NCBI GenBank assembly: GCA_029449245.1
Contig: JANATF010000002.1
Coordinates: 2,356,001 to 2,420,000 of the forward strand
DNA length: 64,000 nt
Direction of reading: 5' to 3'
DNA from: Mortierella alpina
Lineage: Eukaryota > Mortierellomycota > Mortierellomycetes > Mortierellales > Mortierellaceae
Positions 1 through 9,630 of this stretch are shown piece after piece. The number at the start of each line of letters is the position of its first letter. Position 1 is the first letter of the stretch. The notes beneath the pieces were generated by a model. It was not told the DNA's origin and searched no databases. It worked only from the letters and a program-made list of their open reading frames with translations. The translations under genes and the position numbers were made by a program.

Positions 1-109
1 TTCACGTTTGCACAAAAGGTTTCGAAAGCGAAATAAAAAAATAACTGGATGCCTGCAACCACGGCGTTAACCTCGGCCTTTTTCTTTTGTCGATAGATCG
101 CGCACACAG

Positions 110-435
110 ATTCATCCTTCTCAAAGGACAAGTATAAGCTAGCACAGGAGTCCTACCAGATCCAGGCTCGAGCCACCAATATTGTCTCCTCAGCAGAGTC
201 CCTGCTGGCCATGGTGACGGAACTGAAGCAGACATTGCTTTTGAATGACACCAGCACGTTGGCGCAGCTATCGATGCAGCGACAGAAGGATCTCTCAACA
301 CAAAAGACTGCAGTGAAGCAAAGGGTTCTAGGACTCAAGGAGGAGGTGGATCGGACGATATGGGAACTGGAACAGGTCTGCTATGGCGATTCAGCACCAG
401 GACCGTCCAACGGATCGATAGAGGCGCTTTCATGA
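110..435 (+). CDS. MED22: Mediator subunit 22 (MED22), 3' exon, partial
   Basis: MED22 is a small helical subunit of the Mediator head module, paired with MED11, that links activators to RNA polymerase II. The visible frame holds the C-terminal half of the family: a YQIQARATNIV segment, then SAESLLAMVTELKQTLLLND and a final coiled-coil helix ending in a short Ser/Pro tail. It lines up with the RAANIV...ESL...DLKQFLILND region of animal MED22 as I recall it. The frame is closed by a stop at 94-96, so this exon most likely begins after the CAG ending at 109. The N-terminal part lies in an upstream exon in the first 90 bases or left of the window. It converges with the RhoGAP gene. Family call is solid; the exon start is inferred. 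Confidence 0.8.
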
Positions 436-898
436 GCATAGTAAAACTCGCAGACAAGGAAGAAGGCAAATCACTCACAGAGCACCAGTGGGAAGCAGCA
501 TATTGGAGCTCAGTTGTACCATAGAAAAACTATAAACATTGTTCGCATCATTCTGTGGTGTGATCGTATTCAACAATGGGTACCCTCACATGCGCCATTA
601 GGCACCCACCGGCATTAGTCCACTTTGCCGAAAGCTATGAACGATCTCATGCGAGGATGCACTGCGTAAGCTCCTACTATTGGATCCATGGATGCCTTTC
701 ATGATGATATCGTTACGAAGGGTCACAGGCTGCATCGTCGAAAGGCACATATCGTCGCCAAATGGAGAATATCTTTAGTATTCATTTCACATGGGAGCTT
801 GCAGTTCACCATTTAATGAACCCATGTCAAAGCAGAAAACGTTGTAAGCTATTGCTATCTAATGTGGTAAGTCCACGTTCCAGATCAAGCTGGAGGCA
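436..898. other. Intergenic, convergent 3' ends
   Basis: 463 bases between the stop of MED22 (+) and the stop of the F-BAR/RhoGAP gene (-). It should hold both 3' UTRs. I see no conserved open frame, repeat or RNA gene in it. Confidence 0.6.
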
Positions 899-3800
899 TC
901 ATGATTTTTGAGCACCAGGATCATCATGAGCCATACTCTCAACCATCACATTCTCCTTCACTATCTCCTCTTCCGCCGCCTCCTCCTCCTCCATCACCGG
1001 CACAACCCGCTCTCCAAAATCGTCCTCGAAGGTGCTCCTTCTGTTCTCCGTGGCTATGCTGTCCTCGTGTCCCTGATTCGGCGGATCATGAAGGCTGTAA
1101 ATGGCATAGCGCCGATCACTCACATCCCCTTCCTCGTGCTCTTCGGGAAGACCCGCCATCATCCCTGAATATCCTGTGGGTGGCTGACTGTAGGACCCAT
1201 ATTCCTCATTAATGGGCTGCATCTCTCCACGGCCATATTTGTTATAACCATGCTCATCCTGTTCCAGACCCTGTTCATTCGGCTGCTGATCTTCTTCATG
1301 TCCCTCTTCCTCATCCTCTTCAATGTCAAAAATCGCTCCATAGTTGTTCAGCAAGGTTTCTATCACCCTACACTGAAGACCCATGTCTGCGAGATCGCTG
1401 ACGGCATCGCCGGCCACTCCACTTGTGCTCGTAAGGGTCGGTCCAAAGATCAACCCCAAATTCGAGGCGCCCATCTTATTGACCGCCTGATTTGCCTGAA
1501 TACTGCAAGAGTGAGGGTAAGTGAAAAAGTGTTTTGTCAGTACCGCCTTGCTTCCTTTTTTTTTCAAATCGTCGTCATATCACTAGCGCTAGCCAAAGAC
1601 CACTCCATACCGATCGAGATGGCACATCAAGAATTTGAGCGTCGCGTAATTGGGGTCCGGGAGCTGATTGGTGACCTGGTGCAGATTCATCAACTGGAGA
1701 GCTGGATCTTCAATGCTAGCCGCCTTGATAAAGTCTGGATAGAGCCGCCGTGTCAGGAGTGGCTCTGGCAGCTCTCGGAACCAGGATTTCAGGACACTTG
1801 CGACGCTGTTCACATCACCGACGTTTGTTTCACTATCCAAGTCTACGGCAGAGCAGTCTTCAGACGCAGCGGTACAGCGCGCTGTTAGTTTTGCATCACG
1901 TCGTCAATAAGACAAACTCCTTTCTCGAGCGTTGCTATTAAAACTTTACCTCTGTCGAACGCGGATCGCAATCGATTGGTGGCCGATGTGATTCCAGACA
2001 CACGGTATATTCCCTGCGTATCCATCCCTGTAGAGCGGAGAATCAAAGGTCCATGTTAGTATAGCATTAACATCCTGCACGAAAATGTACGCGTAATCCG
2101 AATGAAAAGTTGGGATCTTACCGTAGCGCTCGATTGCCTCTGTGCATTTAACGACAATTTCAGGTAGGTCCGCCTCATCCCGGATCAATTGCTCTGCAAG
2201 ATCGCAGCCAAAGATTGGCCGCGGATTAATGATTGACTGAGCTTGCGCCGACTATAGCATTGTGCATGAATCATCAAGTGTCTGTTAAAAAGCGAACAGA
2301 GCGATGGCACGAAGGGTTGAGCTAATGTTGCTATTAAAAATACGACGCCTACCATGAGATACTCCTCGTAGGGTGCCGCATCTTTGGCCACAGGACCAGC
2401 CTTGACCGCGTATGCCTCAACAAAGACCTGCAGATCCGAATCTTTGTTAATCAAATCTACGCGGTCGCGTAAGCCCAGGTCTGACCCATTGATCGGGTTT
2501 AGTACGATCGCGTCCTTCATCATGTAATCCTCATACATGTATCCGTAGCGCATCAAATAGTACTGCAGCGATAAATCTGACTCGTCAATGGTATCTTTGA
2601 GATTCTAGAGTAACATCCACACACACCAACGTTAGCTGCATTCTCTAAGAAATACAGACATAAGACAGCATTTCCGGCCATCCTCACCTTTAAAATGCTT
2701 GGCAACGTGTGCGCATAATAGTACTGCCTCATGTCGTTTGTCCGTGCGAGCTGGGACTTGTACTGTTCCTGTGCAGCTATGGCTTTGGTTTTCGCCTCCT
2801 CTTCTTGCCGATGAAGCTATGAACCCCGAATGGACATCGCTACTACGTCAATTGAGCTGCCACCAAAACACATAGAAGACGTCTTCCAATATATGACAAG
2901 ACTCACCTGTCCCGTGGATTTCGGCTGGCGGAATATACTCATGGTCATGCCCTTGGTCATGGTTTTTTTCTGCGCCGATGGATCAGCAGCCTTCTGTAGA
3001 ATGGCTCGCTCCCACTCCTCCGTGAGTGATTCGTACTTTAACTTTGCCTGAGCCATGATAACAACAATGTGTGAGTAGAGATTGAGTTGTCAAGACCGCA
3101 CAATATCAGGTGCATATTTCATAGTTTCTGTACCTTTTCCAGACTCTGCTCATGTTCTTGGACAGTCCTTTCTTGCTTGGCTCCTGCTTCCTTGAACTAG
3201 AAGACAGAGTTGATGAAGGGGCATTGTTATTACTAGTTGAACGCTCACTTCTTAATCAGCCACTCCTTTGATGCAATCGGCTACCTGTTTGCGGCTGCGA
3301 TCTGTTTCCTTGTATATCGCCGACAGTTCCTCTGATACGACCTGCAGATCCCTTGAAAACTCGAGTCGGTTATTGCCCATGCGCTCGTGCATTTCCAAGA
3401 TATGCGACCAGCAGTCGCCATAAGATCCCTGCTTGTAATGCGCTTGACTATCAGGACCGTCTGGTTGCTGACGATAGGTGTCTCGTAAAGTGGAGGCTAG
3501 CTTGAGGATGTTGGTTCCGTACTCTGCTTCCATGACCGATCGTTTTTTCAGAAACGAGACCATGTCCTAGAACAAGAATGATACGAATGATATCAGTGCG
3601 CATGAGATGGTGGAGTCCGGATGAACAAAATGCACAGCCAGTTGCAGAAGCAAGACCAAGCGAGTCTCGCTCGCTCAACTGGGCAACTTACTTTGCAAGA
3701 GTGCAGATTCTGTTTGACTCGCTCCAGCAAGATCGGCAGTCCTGACTAGTGTTGGGATAATTAAGGTTGCGTGTGAGGTGAGTCGTCTGTCTGCACAGCA

Positions 3801-4231
3801 AGAAGGTGCACCGTCTGCTCAAGCTCGCGCCCCCGCTTCAGGGACGAAGCTCTCAAAATATGGCGCGTGACCGCGTGAACCAGGGACAGGGCAAGACTGC
3901 GGACTTACATCAAGGTCTGTAAGGTGCGCGATCAGCATCTGGGTGTTGGCATCGACATCCTTGAAATCACCGTCGCCATATTCAATGGTGGACGAAAGAG
4001 AGTGTCCATCCGCAACGGCATCCTCATCAGACTCATTCAACGGTGGGTGTAGCGATTGCTGCAGGTGCTCTGCTGGATAGCCGTCTTGCCGTTGTCGGGC
4101 TTGATCCTCCTGTGAGTGGAGGAGCATCATCGAAAATGGCCTAGTTTTGGGCGACTTGCTTGGTCTGTTATTACTGGAATCGTTGTGGTGAGTAAGAAAC
4201 GCCGACTTTGACTGTCCGTATCCAGGATGGG

Positions 4232-4268
<37 letters not shown>

Positions 4269-4388
4269 CTGGTGTAGAAAGGATGAAGACGTGTTGCTGC
4301 CAAAGGAAGACGGGGTTGCGACATAGAGCGACTGTGTCTTGGCCGCTCGACGTTCTGCCCTCTCTGCGGCAGACCTTCCGGAAAGCAT
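899..4388 (-). CDS. F-BAR and RhoGAP domain protein (Rgd1/Rga7 type)
   Basis: GTPase-activating protein for Rho/Cdc42 GTPases, carried to membranes by an F-BAR domain; in fungi such proteins act at growth tips and septa. Eleven exons join in phase into 822 residues: 4388-3909, 3745-3692, 3566-3285, 3196-3134, 3047-2907, 2816-2688, 2604-2353, 2236-2122, 2027-1950, 1881-1611, 1502-899. Residues 1-160 are low complexity with a run of about 12 Gln. Residues about 160-430 form the F-BAR, starting with GLPILLERVKQNLHSCKDMV. RhoGAP runs about 475-660 with the arginine finger in GIYRVSG (R514) and a later NQAVNKMGASNLGLIFGPTL block. The tail is very acidic. Start is the first ATG of the long first exon. 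The exon 3 donor (GTAGCC) is weak but gives a clean F-BAR junction. Confidence 0.9.
4241..4280 (-). repeat. CAG/CAA (polyglutamine) tract
   Basis: Triplet run inside exon 1 of the F-BAR/RhoGAP gene, encoding about a dozen Gln in a row. It is a mix of CAG and CAA, which usually limits slippage. Confidence 0.75.
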
Positions 4389-4878
4389 GTTCTTTTCCTC
4401 CTTTGTTCTTGATTTTATGTAGAGCGCGATATCCTCTATGGTTGAATCCGGAATGGGAATGGGAATCAGTTGGGATCAAGCAGAGGAGAATAGGAATGAG
4501 CCCAGAGTCAAGAGGCAAGAGTCAAGAGGGTCAGGCAGGTGAGGGGCAGATGAAAGAGCGGAGACAAAAGGGGTCGCTGGAGACTTTTTTCTCTCTTAGC
4601 ATCAAACAAATGACCAGGTCAGAAGAAAAAAAGGGGCAACAGCAACGTCGCTTCTTCCTAGGATGGCCTGCGCAAACGAACCACCGAACCTGCAACCGAA
4701 CGTACCCCCGAGGTACACCTTCAGCCGTCTTCATCGAACGTTCCTTGAGCAACAGCGCTCTTTGTTGTCTTTTTGCCAGGCACAAGGTGCACAGGGCACA
4801 TACATACACACGAAGTCTGATTCCAATCATACAGTAGTAACATTAAGCTTTATATATATAATTGTGACGAGAACGCAG
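4389..4878. other. Intergenic: upstream of RhoGAP gene
   Basis: 490 bases serving as 5' region of the F-BAR/RhoGAP gene and 3' region of the next minus-strand gene. An AT run (about 4848-4863) lies just past the latter's stop, as expected near a fungal poly(A) site. No open frame here looks coding. Confidence 0.5.
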
Positions 4879-5445
4879 TTAAAGACCGGCAAACGCTGCG
4901 AGGCCAAAGGCGACTGTCATGGCCACGTAGGGCATGTTGAAAGTCAAAGACGATCCCGTGCTAGGCGTCGTCGAGGTTGGGGCACCAGGGGTACCAGAGG
5001 CACCGGCACCGCCGGGAGGTCCAGCCGTTGTGTTGGTGCCAGTGGCGCTGGGGCATTGCAACATCTGAGCCAAAGGGGCCATCTTGGTTGTCGCCACTTG
5101 AACTTGTTCCTCGCTACAGGCTGGAGCAGAGTCACTTCCTTGCTTAGTTGTGCAAGAGAATGCTGCACCCGTGGTATTGAAAGTGTTCGTGCCCCAGTTG
5201 CACACACATGCATGGATTTCAGGATCCATGACAGCCGTGGCAAGAGCCGTGACATTGACAGCAGAGTTGGCGAAGGCATTCATAAGAGTGCCTGTCTTTT
5301 CGGGGGACAAGCTTGCACACTTGGGCTCTTTTGGGACAGACGCGAACGTACAGTCCGAGCAGGCATCCCTGGTGAATGCCTGAGCATCCGCTGAGGCTGC
5401 CATAGCGACAATAACGGCAACAAACGCGAAGATAGAGGATTTCAT
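4879..5445 (-). CDS. Small secreted Cys-rich protein, likely GPI-anchored
   Basis: Single-exon protein of 188 residues that I cannot place in a named family. The first 22 residues (MKSSIFAFVAVIVAMAASADAQ) are a classic signal peptide. The mature part has about eight Cys (CSDC, CASL, CVC, CTT, C, C), suggesting disulfides and an extracellular place. Several N-x-T/S sites (NVT, NTT) allow N-glycosylation. Residues about 135-165 are Gly/Ala/Pro/Ser/Thr-rich, and the last 20 are hydrophobic. That order (signal, domain, S/T-rich linker, hydrophobic tail) is typical of fungal GPI-anchored wall or membrane proteins; the anchor is inferred. A TATA box lies about 120 bases upstream of the ATG. Confidence 0.75.
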   Translation of the reverse strand: MKSSIFAFVAVIVAMAASADAQAFTRDACSDCTFASVPKEPKCASLSPEKTGTLMNAFANSAVNVTALATAVMDPEIHACVCNWGTNTFNTTGAAFSCTTKQGSDSAPACSEEQVQVATTKMAPLAQMLQCPSATGTNTTAGPPGGAGASGTPGAPTSTTPSTGSSLTFNMPYVAMTVAFGLAAFAGL

Positions 5446-5561
5446 ATTGTGGAGGAAGTCGGCTGGAGTTGAGGGCGTGAGATCGTGTAGTGATAGATTT
5501 GATAAAGCAGGACCGGTTGATGTGAAGAGGGCTGGAGGGGAGAGACTGGATGATGGTGCAG

Positions 5562-5570
5562 CTTATATAG
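5562..5570 (-). promoter_or_regulatory. TATA box of the small secreted-protein gene
   Basis: On the minus strand the sequence reads CTATATAAG, about 117-125 bases upstream of the ATG at 5445. Strong TATA boxes suit highly or variably expressed secreted proteins. Confidence 0.6.
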
Positions 5571-6021
5571 AGCACTAGACGTCCTGGCATCTGGAAGAAT
5601 CCCTTTCTTCTCAACTCCTGCGAAACTGTGACCCTTGCCCTTGCCTTGAAATAGATGGAAGGAGGGAGTGTGCTATAGATGCCGAGACACCACTTCAGGG
5701 AGGGTTTGTACGTAAAATAAGGGGAGGGCTGGGAGGCAAACGAAGGGGATCTGCATGATGTAGGAGGGTTACCACCTTTCGCCTAGGCCTACTTTATTTT
5801 CCTTCTTTGCACCCGCTGGTGGTGCATGATACGGCTCTTCTTGCCGAAGTGACCTTGCCCTGATTCGTCAGAAACTGCTTCTCGTATGGATTCTGGTAAT
5901 GTCTGGTGCAGGCAGGCTGGTAGAATGACCTGACCTGCTCGCTTTTTATTACGCGTGACTCCTGGTTGGCACCAGCCATTCTAGCTCTGCCATCAGATGG
6001 CATATCGTATACTGTGCTCTA
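5571..6021. other. Intergenic
   Basis: Region between the TATA box above and the stop of the M64 peptidase gene. A 69-residue minus frame (5794-6003) has no family features and I do not call it. Nothing else is seen. Confidence 0.5.
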
Positions 6022-8242
6022 CTAGCACAATCTCTGGGCAACAGTAAACACTTTGCTTGCCTTCAGCAACCCACTTGGGTCCTTTCGAACTTCCGACGTC
6101 GCGAACTCTGTCTTGAACTCCCAGGTACCTTCCTCCGAAACTGGAACCTGGATCTTGACTTGATTATCATATTGCTCTTGAGGAACTCCGTTAAGGAGCC
6201 AGCGGGTGGTGTAGGATTCGTCCGCCGCGCGCTTGGATTGGTCCTCCCTGAACTGCCCCAAGGGAATCAGCTTAGCCTCGATTCCAAATGATATCACCTC
6301 ACCCTCGTTACTGTTCTTGCGCTGGCAGACAACACGAATGTCGTCCAACAAACTGGCCTTGCTCAACAACCTCTGCCAGAGACCCTCCTTGCAGATGGAG
6401 CAAAAGTGCGTTGAGGCCATGTTACGCATCAGGCATCGTTCATTGTTGCTTCTCCAGGTCTTGCGTCCGTTAATGTCATAGGTAGGGTAAGCAGAGATGA
6501 CGCTGTTATCGAATCGATACTCGTCCTCACCCATGAACTCGTGCAACGTCACAGAACAGAGTTGTCGGATAGGCCTTGCAAGGTCGGCAGACTCGTTGTC
6601 GTATTTGGCACCTTGCTTGAAGACAAGCTCGTGAGCCCCAGCACTAAAGCCCTCATCGCCGCTCCACTCTGAGAAATCGCGATCGTATCCACCAGGAGAT
6701 ACCCAGTTGAGTTTTTTACCATCGAGATAGACCTCCAGCGAATCGTCAGTGTCAACGCCGGAGTGCGAAATCTTGAGGGCCCAGCGCTTCCATTGGCCGT
6801 CCGAGTTGAACTTGACCTTGTATGCGCCCTTCTTGAGGTCATACCACGCGTAATCTTGAAGTCGAAGTACGTTCTTCTCCTCGCGGGGGACCTTATCGGT
6901 GAGCCAATGCTTCCACTTGATGTTCTGGATGCTCCAGCGTTCAGCATTCACACCGGAGTACACTTGGCCACCATCATATTCCTCGCCAACCTCAATGAGA
7001 CTGTGACCGAGCTCGTGGCGAAGGACGATGGTACCAGACTTGTTGGAGCTGGTCGAGATGACAAACTCTCCTCCAAGACCTCCATCTAATGTGCAAAACA
7101 ACATATATAATGGAGAAGTCAGCCGTCTGCAGCAGGTATTAATGCGCACTGTTTCTGCGTGTACAAGCTCGCATTCTTACAGTAAGGATCGTTTCCAATC
7201 AAGCTTGGAAAGTCGCAAGAATATTTTCCAACTGCACGGCAGGCCTGACGCGCTGCACCGGGGTCCGCAGTGTAGATGCCGCGAAGCTCAGTGCCGTCTC
7301 TGTATAAACGGAAGCTGGTGTCCTTCCAGCGACCATTAGTACCAATGCCGCTTTCCTTGGACGGTCTGAAAAGCGCGTGGACATTAAACAAGGGTAGGAA
7401 AGACTGGAACGTGTCTCCATTAAACATGTCTGTTTGCGGGTATCATAGGACGCATGAATACCGTGGTCAGTGAATTTGGAGGCAGCCGATGACCACAGAT
7501 GACAAGGATCCTATGGCTGCAGGATGATAGTTACATACCATTGACAAGGCGCTTCATGTCGCCAAAAAACTTTTCGCGTTCCTCAAGCGTGTATCCGTCG
7601 CCCATGAAGACAATATCTACGCGGTTAGAGTCCGGCCCACTGTCGACGAGCTTGCGCTACGTTTCAAAAGGCAAAAGGGAGTGTGTAAGCTATGTGAAGC
7701 GAACCAATCTATAAGAGGCAGAGTTATTTGACTCCTACCACTTCATCGCCTTCCTGCAGACCTTCAGAACGTTGCAAGACATCCTGGCCTCCTTTCGGAA
7801 ACAGGTCCAGTGGATGGATGTCCTCGAGGCTATCGCACTCGGCTTCGAAAAAAGCTTCGACGATCTGAGTCTTGTGCTCCAGCAGGTTAGTGTTGATTTC
7901 CAGCAAGTCCTTTTTTTCATCCACCAAAGCGGCGCCATGGTGATGACCCTCGTCGTGCGTGATGCGGTGTATAATCTGGGCTCTCTGGCCTTGCTTGTTA
8001 ACAGGGTACAGGTTTCTGAACGCTTGGGAGTAGCCCTGGTCAAGGATGGTGCAGTGGCGGACCCCTGCAGAGCGTGTTACACGCTCCACCAAAGCGAAGT
8101 ATCCATCGAGAGAGCGCTCGTCGCTAAGGTAAGTGAACGTGTTGGTGGTGGCTGCAGACGAGGAGGGGAGGATGGTTGTCAGGGCCACGAGTGCAAGGGC
8201 ACTGGAGAGAAAAAGACAGATGCGCATGACTTTGTTGAGCAC
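6022..8242 (-). CDS. Secreted M64-family (IgA-peptidase-like) zinc metallopeptidase
   Basis: Probable extracellular zinc endopeptidase. Four exons join in phase (8242-7739, 7656-7539, 7429-7181, 7085-6022) into 644 residues. An N-terminal hydrophobic stretch (about residues 8-30) is a signal peptide. The peptidase core begins with VDIVFMGDGYT, then a DPYYGGLGGEF segment, then the zinc site HELGHSLIEVGEEY (H314, E315, H318), as in MEROPS family M64, where HExxH is followed by a distal acidic/Tyr pair. The last about 300 residues are beta-rich and may form accessory domains. The first M64 members were described in gut bacteria as IgA peptidases; the substrate here is unknown. It is divergent from the coiled-coil gene across a 1.4-kb spacer. 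Confidence 0.87.
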
Positions 8243-8310
8243 AGCAATGGGTATGATGGATCAGGCAAGACAGGGTGCGACAAGGGGGAGAAGGGTATGT
8301 GAATGAATAG

Positions 8311-8335
8311 AGGTGAGGTGAGGTGAGGTGAGGTG
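8311..8335. repeat. AGGTG x5 microsatellite
   Basis: Five head-to-tail copies of AGGTG upstream of the M64 peptidase start. Confidence 0.9.
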
Positions 8336-8790
8336 GGGATGAGCTTGGGAATGGAGGGCTGCAGTGGAGAGAGGAAAAGAGAGAGGGGAAGAAAGAGAGG
8401 AAGAAAGAGAGAGAGAGCCGGACAGGGGGGGCGCACAGAGGAGGATGGATGGTGGGAACGTGGCCTATCAGACGCAGGGGTGGTGGGAATATGAGCAGGT
8501 TGATCGCGACATTGACTGGCTGATCAACCACACCCAAATTCTTGCCAAATGAAGGCACGAACACGTCCCAAGCCCACCACACGCGTCTTGATCGTGGTAG
8601 AGCCATGTCCCGTAAGCCACGCCTTCGGTGCCAACGCGATGGCAGCTGGACCAGCCTGTCGATCTGCCGATCAACTTTAATGGGCGAGGGGTCCAGCCGT
8701 CTAGAGACTGTACTGTGGTCTATATACCGTACATCTATCTTGGCGTGGCATCCATATGCACACTGCAGGCGTATGCGTATGAGCTGGGTA

Positions 8791-8817
8791 CCCATGTCAC
8801 CCATGTCACCCATGTCA
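8791..8817. repeat. 9-base tandem repeat x3 (CCCATGTCA)
   Basis: Three perfect copies of CCCATGTCA in the divergent spacer. It could be plain slippage or clustered binding sites; nothing in the sequence decides. Confidence 0.85.
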
Positions 8818-9630
8818 GGCGGACAGTCAGTTTGGATCAGCGCCTCGATCTCAGGCGGGAAAAAAATCAGTGATGCGCAGAGGAACAGCAGTTTCCATGT
8901 CTGGGACAAGGGCAGGAGGGCAGCAGGGCACGAGGGGAGCAAAACAACAAAATAAAAATGACGCTTTGCGTCCATTCGACTCTCTCGTCTGCTCCCGATT
9001 CCGATTCCGATTCTTGGTTCCATAATCCACATCTCTCTTGTCCCGCCCCTGAACTTCCCAACGGTCGCTCTCTCACTCTCACACTCTCTCTCACGCACTC
9101 GTTTCAGCACTCTCTCGCCGACCCACCACTCACTCGCCCACGCACTTTTCTACCCCTTTTTTATTGCGTTCAACAACCTTCTCTCGTGGCTGTACATACA
9201 ATCCTGTAGTACAGCGCCCCGAGGTCAAGAGTGCCACCTGGTCAGAAGCACCGTTCTCGATGACGCTCTTTTAGATCTCCCTGTGGACCTCCTTTCTTTT
9301 ACTTTTTGTTCTCAGTCCACCTCGTTCCTTCAGCCCTCAACAACGACGCTATTCTCCTTGGTTCTTCCCTTTTCTCCACTTTCTTACCGCCTTACAGACA
9401 TCGCCCCTCCCTCACTCCCGCAGCTACCCACATTCTTCGCAAAGCTTGCCCTTGCCGTCCTTTCACTGCCTCCAGGAGACATGATCCTTAGGGAACCACT
9501 GTCCCTGAACCGATAGAAAGCATCCATCAAGGCAGCCTTCTGCGATTCTCTGGTATCCTCCATCCCATCGTCCCTTCCTCCACGCTCTCTCTGCTGCCTC
9601 AAAACTTGCTCACCTGCGCCGTGTTCCAAG

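Larger units (their letters stand above)
8243..9630. other. Long divergent intergenic region with simple repeats
   Basis: 1.4 kb between the starts of the M64 peptidase (-) and the coiled-coil gene (+). It holds five AGGTG units (8311-8335), a GA-rich tract (about 8365-8420), three 9-base units (8791-8817), a TATATAC motif near 8721 and CT-rich stretches from about 9000 onward that look like promoter or 5' UTR. Open frames here are low complexity and not convincing. Confidence 0.6.

Noticed and set aside
5794-6003. 69-codon minus-strand frame
   Set aside because: No signal, domain or splice context; it lies between two solid genes and is likely chance.
8124-9110. 328-codon minus-strand frame in the divergent spacer
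   Set aside because: Pro/Ser/His/Leu-rich from CT-rich DNA and overlapping the true start of the M64 peptidase in another frame.
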